Of a stretch of DNA of 64,000 bases, positions 56,699 to 64,000 are shown piece by piece. Within the stretch, counting starts at the first letter, position 1, and each line of letters starts with the position of its first letter. Under the pieces are notes generated by a model. It was not told where the DNA came from. It saw only the letters and a program-made list of their open reading frames with translations, and searched no databases. The DNA is from Pseudoneurospora amorphoporcata (Eukaryota > Ascomycota > Sordariomycetes > Sordariales > Sordariaceae), in NCBI GenBank assembly GCA_033297205.1, contig MU859092.1:124001-188000 (forward strand), in the 5' to 3' direction. The translations under genes and the position numbers were made by a program.

Positions 56699-57364
56699 CT
56701 AAGGAGCAACACAAACAACCATCGGCGGCGGTCCGTGCGGTGCACCTTGAGGCGGAGCAGCTCCCACAACACTGCTGTTCGGCAACACCGTTCCACCGGG
56801 CATGTACGCGTATCCGTTGACGACCTGCGGAGCCTGCTGAACCTGTTGAACTTGGACGGGGTAGTAAGTGACCGGACCGGGAGGCGGCGGCGGGGGCGGA
56901 GGTGCCTGGGGTGCGAAGCCGCCTGTGAGGTAGGTCGTGGTGGTGACGGTGTTGGTCACGACTGGCATCGGCGGCGGCGGAGGGGGAGGAGGCAGAGGCG
57001 GAGCGTGGAACCAAGTGGTGGTGGTTTGGGCGGCGTAGCCACCGCCACCTGGGTAGACGAAGTAGGGGGAGGCCATCGTGTAGATGATGTGACCGAGAGG
57101 GTTCGTGGTGTGCCCGTGTGCTGCTGCTGCACCATGTGCGCCTACTGCGGCACCTGATGCTGCGCCTGTAGCTGCGCCAGTGGCTGCTCCGGCTGCTGCT
57201 CCGGCTGTTGCTCCGGCTGTGGAGTGGTGGTCTCCGGCTGCGGACTGGTGGTCTCCAAAGGCACTTCTAGCTTCGTTGCCGTCGAGTTCTGAAGCTGGCG
57301 CGGGTGGTACGTGATCAGCCGGTGGGACAGATTTCTGTTCTTGATCGCCTGCTTCGCCGGACAT
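56699..57364 (-). CDS. Low-complexity Ala/Pro-rich protein, function unknown
   Basis: A single exon of 221 residues is taken from the ATG at 57364; a possible 5' untranslated exon lies further upstream. An acidic start (MSGEAGDQEQKSVPPADHV) is followed by an Ala/Gly/Thr repeat zone (ATAGAAAGAATGAATGAASG). Then comes a Tyr/Gly stretch (YFVYPGGGGYAAQTTTTWF), two polyproline runs of eight, a Gln/Val zone (VQVQQVQQAPQVV) and a short GYAYMPGGTVLP end. No folded domain, signal peptide or membrane segment is visible. The frame is open and without alternatives over the whole length, and the composition is consistent with a disordered protein. Polyproline stretches could bind SH3 or profilin; this is speculation. 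Confidence 0.65.
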   Translation of the reverse strand: MSGEAGDQEQKSVPPADHVPPAPASELDGNEARSAFGDHQSAAGDHHSTAGATAGAAAGAATGAATGAASGAAVGAHGAAAAHGHTTNPLGHIIYTMASPYFVYPGGGGYAAQTTTTWFHAPPLPPPPPPPPMPVVTNTVTTTTYLTGGFAPQAPPPPPPPPGPVTYYPVQVQQVQQAPQVVNGYAYMPGGTVLPNSSVVGAAPPQGAPHGPPPMVVCVAP

Positions 57365-58147
57365 AGCGTCGAAATTTCTGCACAGGCAATTAGAATAAGG
57401 GTGTGATAAGCTGGAGGTAGAATTCGCAGGTAGGCAGCTGGGGCTTTTGTAGACAATGGGAGGGGTGCTGACCTCGAAAACCAAACCGTTGCTGTCGGCA
57501 AGAAGAGCCCCTTGGATGTGTCAGACAAAGGAAAGAGGGGCGTTGGATGTGTTAATCACAGGTGGCCGGAGAAGAGTGACTCGATCTGGGTTGGGGTTTC
57601 GGCATTCGGGGGATCACGAGTTTCGACTGTGCTTGAAATACTTGGAGAGGCAGCTGTCAGGGTCTTGGGACTGAGACAGGATGAAAACAGCCCCAATCCC
57701 AAGTGGGAAACTCCGCCATTACCCATTATTGGCGGTGCGTCAATAAGATCCAAGTCGTTTGTTTCCCTTAGACTAGAGCGATCCCGGTCTGGACTCACCT
57801 TCCTCCTCTAGATGTGGACCACTTATTTCCCACGTTGCCTTTCCCGACCGCAGCCCGTTTGCTTCCTTTTACATTGGATGAAGCCAACACCATTCACATG
57901 TCGTTATGTCACCGCTTCGATTATGAGCCGATCACGTTGTGTGTCTAATTATAATCAGTGACCAGTGCTCTCTAGAACATCATGGAACGCTAGTATACGT
58001 GGGATGTGGTAAGTGATTCGAACTTTTCATGTGTCATTTAACTCGTAATGGTATCCTTGATTAAAGTGGTCATGTCAAAACGCCACGTTCACCGTCTCCT
58101 GATAATTCTTTCTCTTCAATGACCTATGTGACCCTGTAAGCCTCCAC
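57365..58147. other. Intergenic region, nothing recognised
   Basis: About 780 bases between the Ala/Pro-rich gene and the SRPBCC gene. It probably contains the leader of the former. Confidence 0.55.
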
Positions 58148-58756
58148 TTACTTCCTCTCCTCAGCGAGCATCTTCTCCGCCGCCTTGGACAGATCCTTCA
58201 AGGCATCTTGACGCTTGTACTTGGCATCCTCGATAACACCTACGACACCATGTTAGCAACGTGAATACAGACAGGTATTTCTCAAGGTGTGTGTTTGCTT
58301 ACCGAGGTCGGCATCGTTCGAGAACTTGGCGCTCCAACGGACAAAGGTGGTGCCGGCAAACTCTCCAGAGGTTACGGCCCAGAGACGGATGGTGTTGACG
58401 ACGCTGGAGTAGGGCAACTTGGGCTCGGCATTGATGACGCTGAAGGTGATGAAGTGTTCGAGCGTCTGCGTAGCAGTGAACGGTTAACAACAAACATTCG
58501 CTTGGGAAGGACATGATGGCTTTCTTACGCTGTGCTCGTCCTGTTTAAGCTCGATGACATCGCCATCCTTGTAGGTCCACCTCACAATGTCGGTCTCGTC
58601 GCTGGTGCCCTTGACATGTTCGGCCTTGGAGATGGCGGACCAGAACTTGTCGAACTCATGGAGCTTGATGAAGTGCCACACAAACGAGAGGGGTGCCTTG
58701 ATAACGGCACTCTCGACGACCTCACCAATGAAGCTGAAGGGCTTGCTCTCAGACAT
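58148..58756 (-). CDS. SRPBCC (Bet v1/START-like) small-ligand-binding protein
   Basis: Three exons (58756-58529, 58465-58303, 58239-58148) join to 160 residues. The N-terminus FIGEVVESAVIKAPLSFVWH and the following FIKLHEFDKFWSAISKAEHV match the SRPBCC/polyketide-cyclase-like fold. A glycine-poor loop leads to TDIVRWTYKDGDVIELKQDE, and the last strand and helix come from exons 2 and 3 (AGTTFVRWSAKFSNDADLG and IEDAKYKRQDALKDLSKAA). Proteins of this fold bind hydrophobic ligands in a central cavity. No catalytic residues can be named. No signal peptide is present, so it is likely cytosolic. Splice sites are canonical (GTAAGA..CAG and GTAAGC..TAG). Confidence 0.88.
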
Positions 58757-59804
58757 GTTGGATGAAGCTGTGTTTTTGTTGACTGTTTTGGTTCGATTGG
58801 TGTGATGTGTGGGATTTTTTCGAGATGATTTGAAACAGACTTTGAAGTGTTGTAATCTGCAAGCTTTGAAGCTAAGTAGTGGAGTGGTGTTTGTTGTTTG
58901 TTGAAAGGAGGAGAAAACGGACATTTGGAGTAAGTTGAAGATTCCAATACGTCATACGAAGATCACAGCACAATGATAGGATGGCAAGCGCGGGGTTTGG
59001 GGATTTCGGCGGTTTCCAAACATATTGAGGAAGCACTGCACCTTCCCGTCTCAGAGATGGCTGGACATTATTCGCCTTCCTTTCGCAATCACTGTCTTCA
59101 CCGTCACTCCTTCCTCACCAGCATATTCAAAGTCTTGAACGAATGCAGTGCTCTTGGCAATGTCGAATGTTGCTGTCTGCAAATCAGTTTGGACGTCTCT
59201 TGGCGTACTCATCTGAATGGGCTTCACTCCACCATTATTATATCACGGACGCTAAGTCAGAATGCATCTCAGTCACTCGTCATATGGCAGTCACTCATCA
59301 CGAAGCAGCTTTAAAATACGGTAACATCACGGTGAACTGTTTTTATCTCAAGCAGTATCACTTCAACATAGGATATCATAGTGTCCAGAAGGCATGCTGG
59401 AAAAGGAATATCGACAAAGAGAGGCCTCACCCACTCCCCGCTGTCCCATGCTCAGAAACCCGCAACAACCAAGAACCCCATAGTCCATACGCCAAGTCCC
59501 AGAAATACACCTCAACTTTGCCCAATGACTTCCTCATAAAACCCATCCATCCTTCCTACAACCCCGATCCTCCAGAATACCCCAACAATGCGTCCCCACA
59601 ATTTCGTCGTGTCCTCGCCACGAGCACATGCTTTGTCCCGGCCTCAAGTCTCCTCCCAAGTCCTAATCCCGAGTCCCAATCCCATGATGAAGTGGTTTGA
59701 TAACCCAGCACAGATGCCTGTTCTCGTGGTCCACCAGTAGTCGACTTTCTTTCGTGTGTTGGCAACGGGCTGCGTCCTAAACCTCCGCCCAAAACCCTCG
59801 GCGA
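58757..59804. other. Intergenic region, nothing recognised
   Basis: About 1.05 kb. The plus-strand frame 59143-59700 (185 codons) has no recognisable features and was not accepted. Confidence 0.5.
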
Positions 59805-61052
59805 TCAAATGTTTCCCAATCCAAGTCCTCCCAAGAGTTCAGCCAGCCTTTTGTCGTTCTTCTCTTGGCCAAGTCCACCTCCTTGTTGGAAGAACTCGTA
59901 GCGCGTCATCGAGCCCGCCTCCTGGCAACACATGCAGATCCAATGGATAGTGTTTAGATTTGCTCCTCCGTCTCTGGTTTGGAAGTTGTGAGCGTCGACG
60001 CCAGGACGAACCATGCACCCAGGACACGGTTTGTAGTCCCGCTCACGAAGACTGAAGCGGAACTGGACCCACTCGTTCATGCGACGAACTTGTTCCAGGA
60101 ACTGGTCTGCCCGGAGAAGTCTGTGGCCAAGGCATAGATCCGCCGTGATAAGTTTTTTGCAAGAGCATCGAAAAAGCTTCTTGGCTGTTCGGTACATGCC
60201 GGGAGCATTGTCGGCAAGAGCCTGCGCCAGCGAGTCTGACGTGGGAGGCGTCGCGACAGGGAATGATGTGTTGTCGTGGCAGCGCATCATGTGTTCAGCG
60301 ATGGCTCCAGACTCATAACTCTTTTGCATGTTCTCCAAGTGGCTCTGGTCCCGTTCCAGCGCTGCTTCGGCCTCGGCCCAACGGGACTCCTGTTGTGCCT
60401 CTTGTGCGGAACAGGGTGCGCAAAGAAAGGCGCGCGACTTTACCACCTGATCGTCCGTAAACCACTCTGGTAGTCCGTTGAGCACCAGCAGCCTGCTCTG
60501 GTCGCTGCAGTGGCCGCAAAGCTTGTGCGGCTCGAGATGGGTATGGTCGGCGCAAGTTCGCACAACCCCGTTGTGCGCCAGTTGGGGGTCCAAGGTGCAG
60601 GGAGGTACCGTGGTGGCTGGATCAACACGAGCATCTCTCGCGCAGAAGCCCAAGGCCTGGTAGCCTGAGTACTTGACTTGCTCGATAACTGGCGAGCTGC
60701 ATTCGGTAAACCCTCGATGGGCGGGAAACACTCTCGGAATGGCCAACTGTGAAGAGATGGTGGGAAGTCCAATGAAGTTGTTGTTTCCGGGATAACAGAA
60801 TCCTCCTGGGCGCGGAGGCATGGGGAGTTGAGGTTGGTAGTAGATCCTGGGCAATGTGTCGTATGTCTTTCTTTCAAAGCGTCGTCCTGGAAGCTCGTCG
60901 GTAGGAACGCTAAGGTTGTAGATGTCGGTGCCGTTGGATAGCTGGAGAACGCCAGGTCGCGGGCAGCCCCTGGGTCGGCGCCTGGAATCGCGGCCAACCG
61001 ACATCTTGCTAAGGAGCTGGACGAGATCGTCCGGGGATGTGGAAGGTCCCAT
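59805..61052 (-). CDS. Cysteine-rich orphan protein, probable zinc-binding
   Basis: A single exon of 415 residues. The start MGPSTSPDDLVQLLSKMSVG is followed by a basic stretch (RDSRRRPRGCPRPG). The middle and C-terminus contain several paired cysteines: CADHTHLEPHKLCGHCSD, AFLCAPCSAQEA, FRCSCKK, KPCPGCMVRP and WICMCCQEAGS. The LCGHC, CAPC, CSC, CPGC and CMCC spacings suggest two or more treble-clef or RING-like zinc sites. An acidic-basic helix (RWAEAEAALERDQSHLENMQ) separates the two halves. The closing part (CSCKK...CPGC...WICMCC) loosely recalls the IBR/RING cysteine order, but I cannot assign it to a family. No signal peptide or membrane segment is present. Confidence 0.75.
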   Translation of the reverse strand: MGPSTSPDDLVQLLSKMSVGRDSRRRPRGCPRPGVLQLSNGTDIYNLSVPTDELPGRRFERKTYDTLPRIYYQPQLPMPPRPGGFCYPGNNNFIGLPTISSQLAIPRVFPAHRGFTECSSPVIEQVKYSGYQALGFCARDARVDPATTVPPCTLDPQLAHNGVVRTCADHTHLEPHKLCGHCSDQSRLLVLNGLPEWFTDDQVVKSRAFLCAPCSAQEAQQESRWAEAEAALERDQSHLENMQKSYESGAIAEHMMRCHDNTSFPVATPPTSDSLAQALADNAPGMYRTAKKLFRCSCKKLITADLCLGHRLLRADQFLEQVRRMNEWVQFRFSLRERDYKPCPGCMVRPGVDAHNFQTRDGGANLNTIHWICMCCQEAGSMTRYEFFQQGGGLGQEKNDKRLAELLGGLGLGNI

Positions 61053-63483
61053 GATGTTGTTTGATGTGAAGTACGACTGCTTGTGTGGCGTTTTAGGTTG
61101 CTCGTTGTAGAGTACTGTGAGGTACTTGAAGGGGGCCCTTGATGATTACCAGTGAGCGGATGGTCAAGTGGTGTGAGGGGGGAGAAGTTTGTGAGGCTTA
61201 CTCTTTGGTGGAAAAAGTTGCTTAAAGTACCCCTGGGGGAGGGAGTTGACTGTCGGTAGATGTTGAATCTTTGCATGGTCGCCTACACGGTCGCAACAGA
61301 ATGAAGAGGCTATAAGGCCGAGTTTGAGTCACTGTCATCTGAACAGTGAGAAGAACAGCAAGGTTGAACTGGGCTGTTCAGGAATGACGAATCTTGATCC
61401 GAACCTTGACCCCTATGCGGTCCCTCCGATATAAACATTCACCGAGCTCAGGAGCTGGAGGAGAACAATGGCATTGTTCCTGCGGACAGTCTTGTATAAG
61501 CCAAGAACGTGAGCGAGGCTGGTCGTGGTTTGGACTTGGCCCATTCTCTTGTGAAGATGTCAACTATTTGAGAAGAGAACGGCCACTGTTTACGGCCACA
61601 GGGTGAACAATTCGACTGTTGTATGATGGAATATTTGGCCAAGGAGACACAATACCTCGGAAACGAAAGGTAAGGAAGATTCGGGGGAATAAGAATATAT
61701 ATAGTATGTCAAGTAGGTACTTGGAGATGATGAACAACTTGGCTGAATCTGATGTGCAAAGATTTATATGAGACACGCAAAAACAGAATGCAATGAATGA
61801 CTGGGCTGTCCAGGACCAGGGGCAGTGCTAGACAGTCACCCGCGACTGCTGTTGTTGTTTTGGCAAGTGGAAAGTGAGGGGCTCACCAATGTTCCTGTTG
61901 GAAGGTGTGACCGGCAGTCAAGCCCTGTAACCCCAAATGGTAGGTATCTTGGCTAGAAATGGAAAACACGAGCGTAGTGTGCATGGTGTTACCGCTGTGC
62001 CTTCCCTGACGAGTAGAGTATATGCGGGTGGGAAAAAAAAAAAAAAACGATGCTTGTTGTTTGTTACCTAACATGGTGTCTAACACCAAATTGGCGAGGG
62101 CTACAAGATAAGGGCTATTTTGCTGCTCTGTAGGCTGCTGCTTTGCTACACAGCCTCTGCGTACCATTCTGGTCCGTTCGCTGCCCGTCCCGTCTTCGCA
62201 CATGGACAACTCTTTCATTCAATTGAGCGGCCTGCGATATCGGTTAGGGATAGAAGAGCTCCTCTTACTGCACTACATGCTGCCAGAACGAAGACGGCTT
62301 CAATACCTATTTGGAATCGACTCGGACAGTGGCTCAACATGGTCTGTGACAAAGATTCCGCTAACGATTAATTGCTTATCAAGCCACAGATCTCAATATT
62401 CCGCGGTAGCCTCTGGACCATCCATGCCCCCACGTCGTTAGCTGTCGCTGGGCATTGAAGCATCGATATTCCACTCTATGGATCTGAATGGATCGCGGCA
62501 CGGCGGCTACCTCCTGGTTTCCAAGCGCGCGGGAAGGCTTTCTGTGCCACACGCTTGCTGCGCGCCTTTTGGCGATGCCGCGTGCCTGGGACGCTGTTGT
62601 ACTCCGTCAGTTTGCCGACGGGAGTTGACGGGCCCAATGCCATGGCCAGACAAGGCCAAGGGCTTGCCAGTCGCCATATCGACTTTCTCTACTCGGGAGG
62701 CATCATGGTCTTGAAGGGAAGAGTTCCCGCCATCTCCTCAGGATTCAATCTCACGTCATTCCTCACCCACTGGAAGCGCCAAAGCCAAATCGCCGACAAC
62801 CAACAAATGGCAAGCAACTGGGGGGAAGCACCCGAAATTTAAAAACACTGGGCTTGGATGGTGCAACGAGGGCAACTCGTCGAGGTCTCGATTCCCGCTC
62901 ATCAAGACCGCCGTTTAACGAGCCACGGGCCTAACACCGGATGGGATTGACCAAGCCAGGCCTAGCCTAGCCCAAGATCAACGCCTCAGCCGCAATGCCC
63001 GCCCAGCAAGGCAGGTGAAGCTCTCCCCAGCCCCAGACAGGGGGGCTGCACCGTTGCACGAGGAGGGGGACCCATCTCTCCACGCTGGTGGGTGGGTGCA
63101 TGGGTTCTTTTAGCGTCTTGAACCGCGTCGTCGTCGTCGTCGTCGTCGTTCTTCTCCTCGTCAGCTTCCTGCCTCTTCATATTCCTCTCCTCTGCTTTTC
63201 CGCTTCCGCTATTTCGCCCATGCTCCCTCCCTCCACGCTCGCTACTCTGCTGGTTTCACTGCTGGATGGATTGTGTCTTTCGTTTATGCTCGCCATCAGT
63301 GAGGCTTTTGGGCTTCAGGTTTCTTCGACAGCACTATATTCTAATTTCTGTGGGTGGCCTTGATTACCTACCTTTCTTTTTCCATCTTTGTCAGCTTTCC
63401 AAAGTCACATAACCACCCCTTTACGGCCTTGGCTGGGACTTCGAACCTGGTACGCTGCCGGAACACCAACGCACTCGGACACA
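61053..63483. other. 2.4 kb without a recognisable gene
   Basis: It holds the leader of the cysteine-rich orphan, an A15 run at 62033-62047 and a CGT repeat at about 63126-63149. The short frames do not resemble proteins. The last 300 bases are the leader of the gene that runs off the window. Confidence 0.5.
63126..63149. repeat. CGT trinucleotide microsatellite
   Basis: Eight CGT units upstream of the last gene, probably in its 5' untranslated region or promoter. Confidence 0.85.
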
Positions 63484-64000
63484 ATGCTCGGACTGCATAG
63501 GTTGTCAATCCTCCCCCCGGCTCTAATTGCGCTTGTTCTCACATCCATCCCATACACCGCTGCCACTATCGACTTGTTCGACTTTCCGGTCAATGCATAT
63601 GACTGCTTGAACCAAGCATCCACCGCCTCCAACTGTGCCGCCGGGACCGCTTCTGAGGCGAACTCGTGCTTCTGCAACAATGGAGGAAATTTTGTTACGG
63701 GGACGGCCAGATGTTTGGCAGAGTCGGATCCGGGAGACCTTGCCGAGGTATATGGCACGTTAAAATCGACATGTGCCGCAAATAATACGCCTTTGAATGT
63801 TGGCCAAGAACAGTACTATTCGGCTGCTGGCTTCACTGGTACGGCGAGGCCGCCTAAGGCGACAACAACCAAGATCTCCATCACAGTTTCGACTCTGACT
63901 TCGGCGTCCACCTCGTTCATAACATCCACATCACCCTCAGGAACAACCCTCAAAAGCGCACCAGTGGAAACGGCAACGTCCGGGAGTGATGCTGAGTCGT
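63484..64000 (+). CDS. Secreted or membrane-anchored Cys-rich protein, cut by the window end
   Basis: The frame is open from the ATG at 63484 through the last base (172 codons seen). A signal peptide covers about residues 1-27 (LSILPPALIALVLTSIPYTA). A small domain of about 85 residues follows with six cysteines (YDC, SNC, SCFC, ARC, STC), similar in spacing to fungal extracellular modules that precede a Ser/Thr stalk. From about residue 125 the chain becomes Thr/Ser-rich (TVSTLTSASTSF), as in O-glycosylated stalks. A membrane segment or GPI signal probably lies beyond the window. CFEM is the nearest idea, but the full eight-cysteine pattern is not seen. Confidence 0.7.
   Translation, partial: MLGLHRLSILPPALIALVLTSIPYTAATIDLFDFPVNAYDCLNQASTASNCAAGTASEANSCFCNNGGNFVTGTARCLAESDPGDLAEVYGTLKSTCAANNTPLNVGQEQYYSAAGFTGTARPPKATTTKISITVSTLTSASTSFITSTSPSGTTLKSAPVETATSGSDAES

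Noticed and set aside
59143..59700. Plus-strand frame of 185 codons
   Set aside because: No codon bias and no family resemblance; it lies in AT-richer intergenic DNA.
1..64000. CRISPR arrays, transposons, rRNA, and TPP-type riboswitches in introns
   Set aside because: None was seen on reading both strands. The introns lack the conserved CTGAGA/TPP core, and no transposase or reverse transcriptase motifs appear.

Overview
The window reads as nuclear DNA of a filamentous ascomycete, most likely of the Sordariales (Neurospora/Sordaria/Podospora-like). The genes carry short introns of 50 to 250 bases with GTRNGT donors, CTRAC-like branch sites and YAG acceptors. Exons prefer C in the third codon position. 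Intergenic stretches are long and rich in microsatellites. The gene families are typical of Pezizomycotina, including a close match to the Neurospora blue-light-inducible protein BLI-3. No bacterial, viral, transposon or CRISPR sequence was recognised. Species cannot be fixed from the sequence alone.

Layout. 0-9 kb: a GPI-anchored GH72 beta-1,3-glucanosyltransferase, a cytochrome b561-type membrane protein and a five-exon DUF4238 protein. 9.5 kb: an intron-containing tRNA-Ala(AGC). 10-23 kb: an MFS transporter, a 4.1 kb stretch without a recognisable gene, an F-box protein, another long empty stretch, and a large histidine-phosphatase-fold protein. 25-35 kb: a housekeeping block with the GPI transamidase catalytic subunit (GPI8/PIG-K), a TFIIIC subunit with the zf-TFIIIC domain, ALG1 (first mannosyltransferase of N-glycan assembly) and an Msc2-type zinc transporter with two histidine-rich tracts. 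37-44 kb: a mitochondrial carnitine/acylcarnitine carrier, an E2 ubiquitin-conjugating enzyme, the spliceosomal protein Snu23, diphthine synthase (DPH5) and BLI-3. 45-48 kb: an RGS-LOV protein, a candidate blue-light photoreceptor. 49-64 kb: a secreted GH92 alpha-mannosidase, a doubtful small gene, a NAPE-PLD-like metallo-beta-lactamase protein, a proline/alanine-rich protein, an SRPBCC protein, a cysteine-rich orphan and a secreted-type protein cut by the window end.

Connections. GPI8, ALG1, GH72 and GH92 all belong to glycoprotein, GPI or cell-wall biology, but they are scattered on both strands and do not look like a co-regulated cluster. The most interesting neighbourhood is 43.5-47.7 kb, where a BLI-3 homologue (known to be light-induced in Neurospora) sits immediately downstream of a LOV-domain gene on the same strand, with paired GATC motifs between them. 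Exon structures were assembled by hand from reading frames and splice signals. No transcript data or database searches were available.
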